Shown: piece after piece, positions 1 through 11,587 of the stretch | Numbering within the stretch: the first letter of the stretch is position 1 | Layout: every line of letters begins with the position of its first letter | Assembly: GCF_009649745.1 (NCBI RefSeq) | Contig: NZ_WJNG01000022.1 | Location: 1-63,542, forward strand | Direction: 5' to 3' | DNA: 63,542 nt | Source of the DNA: Aquibacillus halophilus | GTDB taxonomy: Bacteria; Bacillota; Bacilli; Bacillales; Amphibacillaceae | The notes under the pieces: model-generated | Told to the model about the DNA's origin: nothing | Databases searched by the model: none | The model's input: the letters and a program-made list of their open reading frames with translations, nothing else | Made by a program: the position numbers and the translations under genes

Positions 1-49
1 AGGCACGCCGCCAGCGTTCGTCCTGAGCCAAGATCAAACTCTCCATAAA
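1..49 (-). rRNA. 16S rRNA, 5' end only
   Basis: The reverse complement gives the conserved 16S start (TTTATGGAGAGTTTGATC followed by TGGCTCAGGACGAACGCTGG). Only the first 49 or so bases are inside the window; the rest of the operon lies to the left. It is read on the minus strand, downstream of two tandem sigma-A promoters. Confidence 0.97.
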
Positions 50-166
50 GTTTATGAGCTTGATTGCTCGTTCAAAAAACTAGCTTAATTTCTTACTTCA
101 CATACTGGTTGTTTCGTTCAGTTTTCAAGGATCAATACTTGCGGTCGTTTTTGCGACAGCTTATAT

Positions 167-195
167 ATTATATCAAGTTAATTTGATAAAGTCAA
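167..195 (-). promoter_or_regulatory. rrn promoter P2 (sigma-A)
   Basis: On the minus strand TTGACT, a 17-bp spacer and TATAAT point into the 16S gene. It is the proximal of two near-consensus promoters, as usual for Bacillaceae rRNA operons. Confidence 0.8.
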
Positions 196-252
196 CAACT
201 TTTTATAATATTTTTCTTGTTGTTTTGCGCCTTTCAAAATGGCGACTTAATT

Positions 253-281
253 AATATACCATGTTGTCTAACCTAAGTCAA
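253..281 (-). promoter_or_regulatory. rrn promoter P1 (sigma-A)
   Basis: On the minus strand TTGACT, a 17-bp spacer and TATATT, lying 86 bp upstream of P2 and sharing its -35 sequence. I see nothing further between this promoter and the hairpin at 444-470. Confidence 0.7.
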
Positions 282-443
282 CAACTTTCTAATTGATAAT
301 TAAGTTGGTTGGTTGTTGGTTGTTTAGGCAACGACTAATAATTTAACATGATTATCTCCATAAATCAATAATTAAATTCATTGAAATATATGGTAATTAA
401 TTTGACCAATTACTTTCATCAGTCATTACATAACTCAAATAGA

Positions 444-470
444 TGGCCCTCGGCTTAAGGCCAAGGGCCA
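444..470 (-). terminator. hairpin after lysS
   Basis: GC-rich inverted repeat TGGCCCT...AGGGCCA with a TTAA-containing loop, immediately after the lysS stop codon. There is no good U tract, so it may be a weak terminator or only an mRNA 3' stem. Confidence 0.4.
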
Positions 471-476
471 GTCATA

Positions 477-2009
<1,533 letters not shown>

Positions 2010-2024
2010 TCATTTTAAAATATT

Positions 2025-2052
2025 AAAAAGCTGCCAGTTAGGTACTGGCAGC
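2025..2052 (-). terminator. terminator after the folate/yazB operon
   Basis: On the minus strand GCTGCCAGT-ACCTA-ACTGGCAGC is followed by TTTTT. It lies about 190 bp past the yazB stop and just before lysS, so lysS should have its own promoter in the remaining ~65 bp. Confidence 0.8.
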
Positions 2053-2244
2053 AACACACTTATAGTTTAGTATAGGAAACGAGTTACAAAGTGTCAACGT
2101 TTTGCCTTAGAATAATACTCCATCTTTTGATCTACACAGCTATAAAGAATATCTTCTATTAAATTACGATATAGTTATTATAATATCATCGATAGTACAA
2201 TTGCTATTTTTCACAAAATGACAAAGGTAAACCTATTGTCGATA

Positions 2245-2445
2245 TTATAGGGTTAATTCATCAATAGAAATATTTAAAACATCTGTAATTTTTTCTAATA
2301 GCTCATCAGATGGCATCCGATTGCCTCTTTCAACCTCACCAATAATTGAAACCGAAACACCTAACTTGTTCGCAAATTTAACTTGAGTATATCCTTTTAG
2401 CTTACGATAAGCCTTTATTCTTCTTCCTTGTCCGACGGCACCCAT
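2245..2445 (-). CDS. yazB: small XRE-family helix-turn-helix protein (YazB)
   Basis: A 66-aa protein that is nearly all one Cro/CI-type helix-turn-helix: YRKLKGYTQVKFANKLGVS, then SIIGEVERGNRMPS, then a C-terminal helix. A DNA-binding role is inferred from the fold; the target is unknown. It overlaps the 3' end of folK by 31 bp, with AAGGGAG at good spacing before the ATG, so it is translationally coupled to the folate operon. Position and length match B. subtilis yazB. Confidence 0.88.
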   Translation of the reverse strand: MGAVGQGRRIKAYRKLKGYTQVKFANKLGVSVSIIGEVERGNRMPSDELLEKITDVLNISIDELTL

Positions 2446-2927
2446 AAGATTACTCCCTTTTTGTCTTCTTCTTTTGTTTCATCTAGAATGACTGAAACAG
2501 TTTTATTTACGGTTGGAATGATCATCATTGGGTCAATATCCTTTAAAGGAATGAGTACGAAAGATCGCTCATGCATTCTAGGATGTGGAACAATTAGCTG
2601 TTCCGTTTTAATATTTTCGTTATTATAGAGCAAAATGTCAAGGTCAATTGTTCGGGGACCCCATCTCAATTCCCTTTTTCTCCCCAGTTTTTCTTCAATT
2701 TGTTGGCAATAACTTAGCAATTCCAATGGTTCCAAACTTGTGCTAACCTCTACAACTAAATTTAAAAACTTTTCTTGTTCTTTCAAACCCATTGGTTCTG
2801 TCTCGTAAATGTTTGATTTAAAGGTTAATTTAATCTCAAGATGTTCATCCAAAGCGTTAATAGCTTGTGATAAGAATGTATCCCTTGGTGCTATATTGGA
2901 TCCTAACGCTACATATGCTTTATTCAT
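2415..2927 (-). CDS. folK: 2-amino-4-hydroxy-6-hydroxymethyldihydropteridine diphosphokinase
   Basis: Transfers pyrophosphate from ATP to 6-hydroxymethyl-dihydropterin, one step before dihydropteroate synthase. The 170-aa HPPK fold is clear: AYVALGSNI at the N-terminus, YETEPMG with FLNLV, and the signature RWGPRTIDLDILLY, whose Asp95 and Asp97 bind the two magnesium ions. It overlaps folB by 4 bp (ATGA arrangement) and is overlapped by yazB, giving a tight folP-folB-folK-yazB operon. Confidence 0.96.
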   Translation of the reverse strand: MNKAYVALGSNIAPRDTFLSQAINALDEHLEIKLTFKSNIYETEPMGLKEQEKFLNLVVEVSTSLEPLELLSYCQQIEEKLGRKRELRWGPRTIDLDILLYNNENIKTEQLIVPHPRMHERSFVLIPLKDIDPMMIIPTVNKTVSVILDETKEEDKKGVILWVPSDKEEE

Positions 2928-3289
2928 TTACTGTTCTCCCTGTATATTTCTACTGCTACAGATTTATAATGGCCAGCTATTGGTGGATCTGGCTTATATA
3001 CCTTTACCGTACAAGCAAATAACTTTTCAAATGCTGACAATAGTTGCGTAGCTATTTCATCCGCCACTGCTTCAATAAGATTTTTCGGCTGACCTTCTAC
3101 TATTTCTTTCGTCAATTGAAACACTGTTCCATAATTAATTGAATCTACCATATCATCTGTTTTACCAGCCTTTTGCAAGCTGAGCTCTAGGACTAAATCA
3201 ACATAGAAACGTTGGCCCAATTTATTCTCTTCAGGAAACAGACCATGATAACCATAGAATTCTAATTTATTTAGGTATATTTTATCCAT
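2924..3289 (-). CDS. folB: dihydroneopterin aldolase
   Basis: Converts 7,8-dihydroneopterin to 6-hydroxymethyl-dihydropterin and glycolaldehyde in folate synthesis. It is 121 aa, the family's usual length. Visible family motifs are FYGYHGLFPEENKLGQ at the N-terminus, YGTVFQL, NLIEAVADEIA, and a C-terminal V-KP-PPI segment that carries the catalytic Lys region. It overlaps folP by 8 bp and folK by 4 bp. Confidence 0.95.
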   Translation of the reverse strand: MDKIYLNKLEFYGYHGLFPEENKLGQRFYVDLVLELSLQKAGKTDDMVDSINYGTVFQLTKEIVEGQPKNLIEAVADEIATQLLSAFEKLFACTVKVYKPDPPIAGHYKSVAVEIYRENSK

Positions 3290-4118
3290 TTATTTTTCCA
3301 CCTTTACCCATCATCGCATCCATCATCTTGGTCATCCGCACAGTTAAGTTCACGTTATGAACTCTCACGATATTAATACCCTTTGTAATGCCATAACAAA
3401 CCGTAGCACCTGTTCCCTCATCTCTTTCCTCAACAGGTAAATCTAACACCTTTCCAATCAATGATTTCCTGGATGTACCTAGTAAAATTGGGTATCCAAG
3501 CTCGGCAAATTGATGTAGATTTCTGAGGACGACCAAATTGTCCTCAACCGTTTTGGCAAATCCTATTCCAGGATCCAAAATAATTTTTTCTTGTTTTACA
3601 CCGGCATCTAAAGCTATTTTAATACTTTCTTTAAGGTCTTCTTTCATATCATCAATAATAGAATTGTAATTCTTATTATCTCGGTTATGCATTAGAATAA
3701 TTGGTACATCATGCCTTGCAGCTACTTCGGCAATTTCAGGGTCTTTTTTAGCACCCCAAACATCATTAATAATGGAGGCACCCGCTTCAATTGCTTGTCT
3801 AGCTGTCTCAGCCTTATATGTATCGATAGAAACGGGAACATTAACGGCCTTACTTACTGCTTTTATAATAGGTAGAACACGATTTAGCTCCTCGTCTAGT
3901 GAGACAGGGGTATGATTAGGCCTAGTCGATTCCCCGCCTATGTCAATAATATCAGCTCCTTGCTGCATCATAGTTACCGCCTGCTTAACCGCATCATCAA
4001 GCTGATCATATCTCCCACCATCAGAAAATGAATCAGGGGTGACATTTAAGATACCCATCACTAGTGTTTTCTCGTTTAAATTATAACTTTTAACTTTAGT
4101 CGATAGCCATTTACTCAT
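3282..4118 (-). CDS. folP: dihydropteroate synthase
   Basis: Condenses p-aminobenzoate with hydroxymethyl-dihydropterin diphosphate; the sulfonamide target. TIM-barrel signatures are all present: MGILNVTPDSFSDGG, IIDIGGESTRPN, LDPGIGFAKT and GTSRKSLIG. The frame stays open further upstream, but I start at MSKWLST (278 aa) because an AAAGGACGG ribosome-binding site precedes it and the length then fits the family (B. subtilis Sul is 285 aa). It is first in the folP-folB-folK-yazB operon. The pabB-pabA-pabC genes that precede it in B. subtilis are missing; composite repeat copy A sits in that position. Confidence 0.95.
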   Translation of the reverse strand: MSKWLSTKVKSYNLNEKTLVMGILNVTPDSFSDGGRYDQLDDAVKQAVTMMQQGADIIDIGGESTRPNHTPVSLDEELNRVLPIIKAVSKAVNVPVSIDTYKAETARQAIEAGASIINDVWGAKKDPEIAEVAARHDVPIILMHNRDNKNYNSIIDDMKEDLKESIKIALDAGVKQEKIILDPGIGFAKTVEDNLVVLRNLHQFAELGYPILLGTSRKSLIGKVLDLPVEERDEGTGATVCYGITKGINIVRVHNVNLTVRMTKMMDAMMGKGGKING

Positions 4119-4198
4119 GTGTATGGTCCGTCCTTTAATAGATTTACTTTCCATTCTACATGATAATATTAAATACTTCATTATGGAAGTTTGTTATC

Positions 4199-4943
4199 GG
4201 CTGTTTTCTATAAACTCTTCGCTTTAGTCACAATCTACGACGCAACTTTTTGTTAAATTTTTTCACTTTTCCTTAATCGGCTGCTATGTTGATTTGCGCT
4301 CCGGGCAGTCGCTTTCCGCGGGCAACGCTTCAACTTCCTCGGAAGAATACCACTTGCTTGAAAAAGGAAAGCACTTTTTCTGCGTGCGGTGTTTATTCAG
4401 GAAGTAAATTCAAGTCCTGCGGGATTTTCAGCCGTCGCTTTTCCCGCTGGAGTCGACTGCCCCGCGCTTCAATCAACCATAATATAAGAATAAACAGCTG
4501 TTGTGTAATTGAAGTTATTAAACATAACATTATACTACGTGAAGATAATCAAAGACTCCTCAAAAATACAATCTTTTGTGCGAGAGAGTAGTTATATTTC
4601 ATGTAATAAACGTCTCATCGTTTTGTATCTCACTTGAACAGAAAGCTACTTTAGCTTCGGAAAAATGCGACACTCCTCGAAAATATAAAGCAATTTTCTT
4701 CGTGTGTTGCAAATTCACGGATGTCATTTCTGGTCCTATGGGAAAGGAACAGTCTGAAGACCCCGCAACGAGCGGTTTTTCTCGTGAGGAGGCTGAAGCG
4801 TTCCCCATGGAAAGGGAGTGTTTTTCCGAAGCGATGGATGATCACTCAACCTATACAGGATGGGGGTGAGTCACGACAAAGTTACGTCGCATTTTTCATC
4901 AAATGCGGAGGTTAAATAGTAATAAATTATACGAAGAGAGTCA
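4199..4943. mobile_element. composite non-coding repeat, copy A
   Basis: About 745 bp filling most of the cysK-folP interval, the position held by pabBAC in B. subtilis. Order on plus: L end (GGCTGTTTTC at 4199, then ACGACGCAACTTTTT near 4236); GC-rich inverted-repeat module E1 (4289-4476, 188 bp); spacer; inverted-repeat module E2 (4655-4831, arms starting CTTCGGAAAAA); R end (AAAGTTACGTCGCA near 4878, running to GAGTC at 4942). The same parts recur at 28.3 and 49.5 kb. No clear target duplication is left, so this copy looks the most decayed. Short reading frames across it are not conserved between copies, and I regard it as non-coding. Confidence 0.75.
4289..4476 (+). repeat. repeat module E1, copy A
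   Basis: Imperfect palindrome of 188 bp. The left arm TTGATTTGCGCTCCGGGCAG and the reverse complement of the right arm (TTGATTGAAGCGCGGGGCAG) match closely, and conserved GCCGTCGCTTTTCCCGC precedes the right terminus. It has the same length as copy B at 28773-28960. Confidence 0.8.
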
Positions 4944-5023
4944 TTTAATTGGTTTATAAAGTTTAAACTTCTTGCATACCTCTAACACACTAATAATTCA
5001 TATAGAATTAGAACTCATTAATA

Positions 5024-5050
5024 AAACCCCTGCATTTCTGCAAGGGTTTT
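5024..5050 (-). terminator. cysK terminator
   Basis: On the minus strand AAACCCTTGCA-GAAA-TGCAGGGGTTT followed by TATT, starting a few bases after the cysK stop. Confidence 0.75.
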
Positions 5051-5054
5051 AAAA

Positions 5055-5984
5055 TTATTCTTGTTCTTCAAATTGATATAGAGGTGTAGAAAGGTATCTC
5101 TCACCGTTACTTGGAATTACAGCTAAAACTTTTTTACCTTTTCCTAGTTGCTTGGCTACCTTCTTAGCGGCAAATATAGCAGCACCTGACGAAACGCCAC
5201 CCAACAAACCATCTTTTCGAGCAGCTTCTCTTGCTGTAGCATATGCCTCATCATTACTAACAGTAATTACTTCATCATAAACTTCAGTGTTTAGCACTTT
5301 AGGGATAAACCCAGCACCAATCCCTTGAATTTTATGAGGACCAGGCTTTCCGCCTGATAGGATTGCAGATGCTTCTGGTTCAACAGCATAGATTTTTATA
5401 TCTTTATACTTATCTTTTAGGACTTTCCCTGCACCAGTTATAGTTCCACCTGTACCAATCCCAGACACGAACGCATCTAGTTGATCACCCATTTGTTCGA
5501 TAATCTCTTTTGCAGTTGTCCGGGCATGAACTTCTGGATTAGCCTCATTGTTAAATTGTTGAGGCATGAAGTATCCGTGTTCTGCTTGTAGTTCTTCCGC
5601 CTTTTTAATAGCACCTTTCATCCCATCAGCACCAGGAGTCAGTACCAAGTCAGCGCCATAGGCACGAAGGAGGTTTCGTCTTTCCATGCTCATTGTATCC
5701 GGCATAACCAGTACCGCCTTATATCCCTTTACTGCAGCAACAAGGGCAATACCAATACCTGTATTTCCACTAGTTGGTTCAATGATTGTATCGCCTTCTT
5801 TAAGACTACCATCCTTTTCAGCAGCTTCCACCATTGCTAGTGCTATACGATCTTTTACAGAGCTTCCAGGGTTCATGAATTCTAGTTTCAAATAAATTTC
5901 AGCACCGTCACTATCTGCTGTACGATTCAACTTTACTATTGGGGTATTCCCAATTAAATCCGCTATTGATTGAGCTATTTTCAT
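5055..5984 (-). CDS. cysK: cysteine synthase (O-acetylserine sulfhydrylase)
   Basis: PLP-dependent synthesis of cysteine from O-acetylserine and sulfide. 309 aa, normal length. The PLP-binding Lys44 lies in NPGSSVKDR, the substrate loop in TSGNTG (71-76), and the PLP phosphate-binding glycine loop in [20 protein letters not shown] precedes the ATG. It has its own terminator and a possible promoter at 6028-6057, so it is probably monocistronic. In B. subtilis it is followed by the pab and folate genes; here a repeat element separates it from folP. Confidence 0.96.
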   Translation of the reverse strand: MKIAQSIADLIGNTPIVKLNRTADSDGAEIYLKLEFMNPGSSVKDRIALAMVEAAEKDGSLKEGDTIIEPTSGNTGIGIALVAAVKGYKAVLVMPDTMSMERRNLLRAYGADLVLTPGADGMKGAIKKAEELQAEHGYFMPQQFNNEANPEVHARTTAKEIIEQMGDQLDAFVSGIGTGGTITGAGKVLKDKYKDIKIYAVEPEASAILSGGKPGPHKIQGIGAGFIPKVLNTEVYDEVITVSNDEAYATAREAARKDGLLGGVSSGAAIFAAKKVAKQLGKGKKVLAVIPSNGERYLSTPLYQFEEQE

Positions 5985-6027
5985 TTTACCACTCCTAATT
6001 CCTAGTAATATTGTTGGTTTTAACTTT

Positions 6028-6057
6028 AGATTACGCTAAAAGCCATTAAAAAGTCAA
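6028..6057 (-). promoter_or_regulatory. possible cysK promoter
   Basis: On the minus strand TTGACT, an 18-bp spacer and TAATCT, 44 bp upstream of the cysK start. The -10 is imperfect. I found no clear CymR operator. Confidence 0.4.
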
Positions 6058-6085
6058 CCAATTAGTCGGAATTATTTTACAATTT

Positions 6086-6991
6086 TTACTCATAAACCCA
6101 GTCAACGTCCAGTTCATTCCAAAGTGGATCTGCAGATATGGTAGTTTTAATCTCCTCAAGCGCTATTTCTCTTCTGATATGATTCTTAAGTTCATCATAT
6201 GAAAATGAAATAGATGGCAATAGTTGATGTAAATAGATAATTGCTACTCCATTACCCGTTAGAAAGGGATCGCTGTAGGTATGCTCCGACATATCCATTG
6301 CTTTATCATAATAATCTGCAGATAGGAAGGAACTTGAGCTAGTAAAATAACCTAGATATCCTCCATCGTTTCTTGAATCCTCATCAACAGAGTATTCCTT
6401 TGCTAATGAATTAAAGGATGCCCCATCTTCAAGCTCAGTTACAATTCTTTCCGCTGTCTGTCTGTCATCAACAAGAATATGGGACAATTGGATGGATTCA
6501 ATAAACTCATATTGATCTTTGTAATTGTTATAATATTCTTCTATTTGATTATCCCCAACGGAGATACCCCTTGTGAGCAGTTCTTCTAAAAATAATCTAT
6601 AACGGACGTCTTCTTCCCATGTTTCTCTATTTTTTTCTATTTGTTCTTTTGTTAGAATCCCGCCCATTGTTAAAAGTAGCGAAAGTTCTCGTTCGATTAA
6701 TTTGTCGTTAAGTTCCAAATCGTGTTCTTCAGCTAAATTGAGAACTAGTTCCCTATCTACCATATCTTTTAATACCTGTTTACCATATCTTTCTTCTAAT
6801 TTATTTGTCCACTTATCATAAGAAATATCCTCACCTGCTACAGATGCAACAGGTTCCTTCTTATTTAGATTAACGCTAAAACTCCCATCTGAATCACTAT
6901 CATCGCTTCTATCAAAAGTCCAAACTGCTATTGTTGTCAGATTTGTAACCAACAGAAGAACAATAAGCCCCCATAACAACCTCCGTGTCAT
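6086..6991 (-). CDS. membrane-anchored parvulin peptidyl-prolyl isomerase (YacD/PrsA-like)
   Basis: 301-aa protein with an uncleaved-looking N-terminal membrane segment (LLWGLIVLLLVTNLTTIAVW), so the rest should face outside. An N-terminal SurA/PrsA-like chaperone region precedes a rotamase domain at roughly 165-260 (IQLSHILVDDRQTAERI, FNSLAKEYSVDEDSRNDGGYLGYF). There is no lipobox cysteine, which separates it from lipoprotein PrsA and fits B. subtilis YacD in the same position between hslO and cysK. Its client proteins are unknown. Confidence 0.88.
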   Translation of the reverse strand: MTRRLLWGLIVLLLVTNLTTIAVWTFDRSDDSDSDGSFSVNLNKKEPVASVAGEDISYDKWTNKLEERYGKQVLKDMVDRELVLNLAEEHDLELNDKLIERELSLLLTMGGILTKEQIEKNRETWEEDVRYRLFLEELLTRGISVGDNQIEEYYNNYKDQYEFIESIQLSHILVDDRQTAERIVTELEDGASFNSLAKEYSVDEDSRNDGGYLGYFTSSSSFLSADYYDKAMDMSEHTYSDPFLTGNGVAIIYLHQLLPSISFSYDELKNHIRREIALEEIKTTISADPLWNELDVDWVYE

Positions 6992-7007
6992 TCCATTTTC
7001 CCTCTCC

Positions 7008-7880
7008 TTATTCGGATTTCAATTCATTCAGTTCTTCTGCATCAAATTGATACTGCTCATTGCAAAAATGACAGGTTGCCTCTGCACCATTATCTTCTTC
7101 TATCATTTGTGTAATTTCATCATCACCTAAACTTTTTATGGCTTGTTCAATTCTTTCTCTAGAACAGTGACAAGAAAAACTCACAGGTAACTTCTCAAGT
7201 ATTTTGAGATTCTCTTCTCCCAATAATTGTTTTAAAATATCTTCCGGTGAATGGCCTGTTTGAATTAGGTTTGAAATGGAAGGCATTTCATTAATGCTCT
7301 TTTCAATTAAGTCAATTGTATCATCATCTGCCCCCGGCATAACTTGAATGATAAAACCACCCGCAGCAAGTATGGAATGATCCGGATTGACTAACACACC
7401 AGCGCCAACAGCGGATGGGACTTGCTCCGAATTTGCGAAATAGTAAGTGAAATCCTCACTTACTTCACCCGAAACAATAGGAACTTGCCCTGTAAAATAA
7501 TCCTTTAACCCTAAGTCTTTAACAACACTCAGAGTTCCTTCTGTACCAACAGCCCTAGCAACATCTAATTTTCCTTTTTCGTTCAGGTCAAGATTAACAT
7601 GGGGGTTTGTAACATATCCTCTTACTTCACCAATCGAATTCCCATCGACGACTATCGGTCCAATTGGTCCGTTCCCCTCTATCTTAATTGTTAGCTTATC
7701 TTTCCCTTTTAACATCGCACCCATCATTGATGTAATGGTTACAGCTCTACCAAGAGCTGCCGAAGCAGTTGCCCACGTATCTTGTCTTCTTCTTGTCTCC
7801 TCTACAGTATCTGTAGATTGGACAGCATATGCCCTGACTTTACCATCAAATGCTATTGCTTTAATTAAATAATCACTCAT
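7008..7880 (-). CDS. hslO: redox-regulated chaperone Hsp33
   Basis: Cytosolic holdase activated by oxidation. The 290-aa protein keeps the C-terminal zinc/redox switch: Cys237 and Cys239 (SFSCHCS) with Cys270 and Cys273 ([10 protein letters not shown]), the family's CxC and CxxC pair. It lies 15 bp downstream of coaX and 16 bp upstream of the yacD-like gene, as in B. subtilis, and probably shares their transcript. Confidence 0.96.
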   Translation of the reverse strand: MSDYLIKAIAFDGKVRAYAVQSTDTVEETRRRQDTWATASAALGRAVTITSMMGAMLKGKDKLTIKIEGNGPIGPIVVDGNSIGEVRGYVTNPHVNLDLNEKGKLDVARAVGTEGTLSVVKDLGLKDYFTGQVPIVSGEVSEDFTYYFANSEQVPSAVGAGVLVNPDHSILAAGGFIIQVMPGADDDTIDLIEKSINEMPSISNLIQTGHSPEDILKQLLGEENLKILEKLPVSFSCHCSRERIEQAIKSLGDDEITQMIEEDNGAEATCHFCNEQYQFDAEELNELKSE

Positions 7881-7895
7881 GATGTATCAAACTCC

Positions 7896-8678
7896 TTAGT
7901 TTAAAGGTTTATTTTCATTATATTTGTAGATTAAGTAGAGTCCTTTTAAAGTTAGATTAGAATCGACAGTATCTATCATTTTAGATTCACCTGCAATTAA
8001 TGGTGCTAACCCACCGGTCGCAATCACTTTTGTTTGTTTAATTGATTGATCTTGAATTCTTCTGACCACTTCATCAACTTGCCCTATATAACCAAAATAT
8101 ACTCCTGATTGCATTGCTTCAACTGTAGATGAACCAATCACGTTCCCAGGGTTTTTAATTTCAATCTTCGGTAACTTAGCTGCCTTAGAGTAAAGGGCCT
8201 CCAATGAAATATTAATCCCTGGCGCTATTACTCCTCCCACATATTCTTCCTTTTCATTTATATAGCAAAAGGTAGTGGCTGTACCAAAATCGATTATAAT
8301 TAATGGCGCTCCATACTCTTGAATAGCTCCTACAGCATTGACAATTCGATCAGCACCAATCTCTTTTGGGTTCGGATACTTCATTTTTAGTAACGAATCA
8401 ACCGAGGTATTCCCAATAACCATTGGCTTTCTCTTGAAGTAATTTTTGGACATCCGTTCCAACGAAAACATTATTGGCGGAACAACTGACGATATAATAA
8501 CTCCTTCAATATCTGAAAAAGACAAGCCTTCATGCTCTAGCAATGACTTAATTAGCATGGCGAACTCATCTTCCGTTTTATGGCGATCCGTTTTTATACG
8601 CCATTGATAGTTTAAATGATCATTGTCAAACACACCCAATACCGTGTTTGTATTACCTACATCCAATACAAAAATCAT
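7896..8678 (-). CDS. coaX: type III pantothenate kinase
   Basis: First step of coenzyme A synthesis, phosphorylating pantothenate. ASKHA-fold motifs are [17 protein letters not shown] at the N-terminus, [13 protein letters not shown], and [13 protein letters not shown]. The start is set at MIFVLDVGN (260 aa) because GGTGG lies 8 nt upstream and homologues start there; an ATG five codons earlier has no RBS. It is followed closely by hslO. Confidence 0.95.
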   Translation of the reverse strand: MIFVLDVGNTNTVLGVFDNDHLNYQWRIKTDRHKTEDEFAMLIKSLLEHEGLSFSDIEGVIISSVVPPIMFSLERMSKNYFKRKPMVIGNTSVDSLLKMKYPNPKEIGADRIVNAVGAIQEYGAPLIIIDFGTATTFCYINEKEEYVGGVIAPGINISLEALYSKAAKLPKIEIKNPGNVIGSSTVEAMQSGVYFGYIGQVDEVVRRIQDQSIKQTKVIATGGLAPLIAGESKMIDTVDSNLTLKGLYLIYKYNENKPLN

Positions 8679-8868
8679 TATCTTTTCCACCATTTCTTTA
8701 TGAATTATTTCTGCCCATCATATCATAACCTTACTTTTCTCCATACACTTATTGTCTATCCTCTTCCCATCGGAATGATTTACTACAAAAGCAGGATAGC
8801 AATAGTCAACTCAATTATAAATTTAAGTTAATAAAATTACATCTCTTATGCTTTTAGCTGAAAATAAA

Positions 8869-8902
8869 AAAACAGCCCTTTATCAACAAAAGGCTGTTTT
8901 TT
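8869..8902 (-). terminator. ftsH terminator
   Basis: On the minus strand AAACAGCCTTTTG...AAAGGGCTGTTT followed by TTTTATTTT, directly after the ftsH stop. It separates ftsH from coaX. Confidence 0.85.
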
Positions 8903-8910
8903 ATTATACT

Positions 8911-10899
8911 TTATTTTTTATTATCGTTGTTATCTTCGTTATTACTTTCTTTATCTTCGTCAGTAGTGTTCTCTTCCTCTGACTTAGATTTAATATTTAC
9001 CTTAACATCTTTATTATCAGTAGAGGCTTCTTTTGACTGAGACGAGTCATCTTCACCTTTTTTTTCAAATACAACTGGGTCTGGTAACTTCCCATCCTCA
9101 AATAATCCCTTAATTTGTCTCGCATCAAGTGTCTCAACTTCAAGAAGAGATTGTGCTACAAGTTCTAACTTATCTTTATTATCAGTTAAAATTTGTTTTG
9201 CACGATTATAACATTGGTTAACAAAGTTCTGCATTTCTTGGTCAATTTCATATGCAATTGCATCACTATAATTCGACTCATTCTGCATATCTCTACCCAA
9301 GAACACCTGTCCACCAGAGCTACCAAATTGCAACGGGCCAATTTTTTCACTCATACCATATTCTGTAACCATTTTTCTAACAATACTGGTAGCTCGTTGG
9401 AAATCATTGTGTGCCCCTGTACTTGCCTCACCAAATATTATTTCCTCCGCAACACGACCCCCAAGTAAACCTGTAACCTTATCAAGCAGTTCTGGTTTTG
9501 TCATGAAATAACGATCTTCTTTAGGAAGCATTACAGCATATCCACCAGCTTGACCCCTAGGTATAATTGTTACCTTGTGTACCATATCAGCATCATCTAG
9601 TACCATTCCTATAATCGTGTGTCCACTTTCGTGGTAAGCAACAATATTTTTTTCTTTTTTCGAAATTACCTTACTCTTCTTCGCTGGTCCTGCAATAACA
9701 CGATCAATTGCTTCATCTACATCTTCCATCTCAATTACCGTCTTATCTGTTCTTGCAGCAACTAGCGCAGCTTCATTTAGTAAATTCTCCAAGTCCGCTC
9801 CAGAGAACCCTGGAGTTCGCGAAGCAATTACTTTAAGCTCCACATCGTCTGCTAATGGTTTATCTCTTGCGTGTACTTTAAGTACATCTTCACGTCCTTT
9901 TAAATCAGGACGATCTACAGTAATCTGTCGGTCGAAACGTCCTGGACGTAACAATGCTGGGTCAAGGATATCTGGACGGTTAGTCGCAGCAATTATAATT
10001 ATTCCTTCATTCTCACCAAAACCATCCATCTCGACTAGTAATTGGTTTAGGGTCTGCTCACGCTCGTCATGTCCACCACCAACACCAGCTCCACGTTGTC
10101 TACCAACAGCATCAATTTCATCAATAAAGATAATACATGGTGCATTCTTTTTCGCGTTTTCAAATAGATCACGTACACGAGAAGCACCAACACCAACAAA
10201 CATCTCTACGAAGTCAGAACCACTAATAGAGAAAAATGGTGTACCTGCTTCACCAGCCACAGCACGAGCAAGTAATGTCTTACCTGTACCTGGAGGACCT
10301 ACTAAAAGTACACCCTTAGGAATTTTTGCACCAATAGCAGTGAATTTTCGAGGATCCTTTAAGAAGTCTACTACTTCTACAAGCTCTTGCTTCTCCTCAT
10401 CTGCACCGGCAACATCCTTAAATCGTACTTTCTTCTTTTCTTCACTGTACATCTTAGCCTTACTTTTACCAAAGTTCATTACTTTACTTCCGCCACCTTG
10501 GGCTTGGTTAAGTAGGAAAAAGAATAAGATGAATATGATAACAAACGGTATCATGGTCGTTAAGAACGTTACCCATCCGCTTTGTTGTTCATGTTCTGCA
10601 ACAGTCAAAATATCTTGATCTCTTGCTGTTTCCGCAATACCTGCAATTATCTCAGGATTATCTGGTACATTCGTCACAAAAGTAGTACCGTCACTCTGCA
10701 GCGTTCCAGATATGCGATAAACCTGGTTGGACGGTTGCATGGTCAATTCTTCAATATCACCATTATTAAGAGCCTGATAAAATTCATTTACATCAAACTG
10801 TTGTTCTTGATTGTTTTGTCCGTTAAATACTCCAACTACTCCTATTACTACTAGGAATATTAGAAAATAAAAAATTACATTTCTAAATACACGATTCAT
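8911..10899 (-). CDS. ftsH: ATP-dependent zinc metalloprotease FtsH
   Basis: Membrane AAA protease for quality control. It has two membrane segments (about 8-26 and 110-130) flanking an external domain. The AAA module carries Walker A GPPGTGKT (201-208), Walker [11 protein letters not shown] and the SRH region. The zinc site HESGH is at 424-428. The 662-aa protein ends in a charged, low-complexity Asn/Asp/Lys tail. The start MNRVFRNV follows GGGAGGAGG and matches homologues; the longer upstream frame is rejected. Confidence 0.97.
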   Translation of the reverse strand: MNRVFRNVIFYFLIFLVVIGVVGVFNGQNNQEQQFDVNEFYQALNNGDIEELTMQPSNQVYRISGTLQSDGTTFVTNVPDNPEIIAGIAETARDQDILTVAEHEQQSGWVTFLTTMIPFVIIFILFFFLLNQAQGGGSKVMNFGKSKAKMYSEEKKKVRFKDVAGADEEKQELVEVVDFLKDPRKFTAIGAKIPKGVLLVGPPGTGKTLLARAVAGEAGTPFFSISGSDFVEMFVGVGASRVRDLFENAKKNAPCIIFIDEIDAVGRQRGAGVGGGHDEREQTLNQLLVEMDGFGENEGIIIIAATNRPDILDPALLRPGRFDRQITVDRPDLKGREDVLKVHARDKPLADDVELKVIASRTPGFSGADLENLLNEAALVAARTDKTVIEMEDVDEAIDRVIAGPAKKSKVISKKEKNIVAYHESGHTIIGMVLDDADMVHKVTIIPRGQAGGYAVMLPKEDRYFMTKPELLDKVTGLLGGRVAEEIIFGEASTGAHNDFQRATSIVRKMVTEYGMSEKIGPLQFGSSGGQVFLGRDMQNESNYSDAIAYEIDQEMQNFVNQCYNRAKQILTDNKDKLELVAQSLLEVETLDARQIKGLFEDGKLPDPVVFEKKGEDDSSQSKEASTDNKDVKVNIKSKSEEENTTDEDKESNNEDNNDNKK

Positions 10900-11031
10900 T
10901 GCGTACCTCCTCCCAAGCGAGAAAACTATAGTAAATAGTATCACATAAAAAAGACCAAATACAACTAATTACAATTACTTTTTATGATATGTCATTTTCC
11001 CAACACTAATACCTTTAAGTTGTATTCGATA

Positions 11032-11577
11032 TTATTCTTCTCCTCCATATATTTTAGGCTTTAGGACACCTACATATGGAAGGTTGCGATACTTTTCTTG
11101 ATAATCTAATCCATATCCAACAACAAATTCATTTGGAACTTTAAACCCTACAACATCTGCCTTAATATCAACTGTTCTTCCCTCTGGTTTGTCCAACAAT
11201 GTCACAATTTTAATTGAATTAGCCTTTCTATACTTAAACAAATCGACTAAATAGTTCAGAGTTAGACCACTATCAATGATATCCTCAATAATTAGTAAAT
11301 CTCTTCCTTCAACCTTTGTGTTTAAGTCTTTGACAATTTTAACTTCACCAGATGACCGCATTTCTCCACCGTAACTAGAAACGTCCATGAAGTCCATTTC
11401 CAAATGGGTCTCCGTATAGCGAAGGACGTCAGACATAAAAGGCATTGCCCCTTTTAGAACACCTATTGCTAATGGAAACTTACCATTATATTCTGCAGTA
11501 AGCTGCGCACCAATTTCTTTACATTTGTTTTTGATTTCTTGTTCAGAAATCAATATCTTTTCTATGTCATTATGCAT
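11032..11577 (-). CDS. hprT: hypoxanthine(-guanine) phosphoribosyltransferase
   Basis: Purine salvage enzyme, hypoxanthine/guanine plus PRPP to IMP/GMP. 181 aa. The PRPP loop [14 protein letters not shown] and the [10 protein letters not shown] segment are intact. The start MHNDIEKIL has AGGAGG at good spacing. It begins 10 bp after the tilS stop; tilS-hprT-ftsH is the conserved order. Confidence 0.95.
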   Translation of the reverse strand: MHNDIEKILISEQEIKNKCKEIGAQLTAEYNGKFPLAIGVLKGAMPFMSDVLRYTETHLEMDFMDVSSYGGEMRSSGEVKIVKDLNTKVEGRDLLIIEDIIDSGLTLNYLVDLFKYRKANSIKIVTLLDKPEGRTVDIKADVVGFKVPNEFVVGYGLDYQEKYRNLPYVGVLKPKIYGGEE

Positions 11578-11587
11578 CCTGATCCTC

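Noticed and set aside
4286-4915. Several short overlapping ORFs across repeat copy A (and similar ones at 28410-28963 and 49841-50062)
   Set aside because: They fall inside palindromic repeat modules, have no consistent frame or start between copies and no convincing RBS; they are by-products of the GC-rich repeat.
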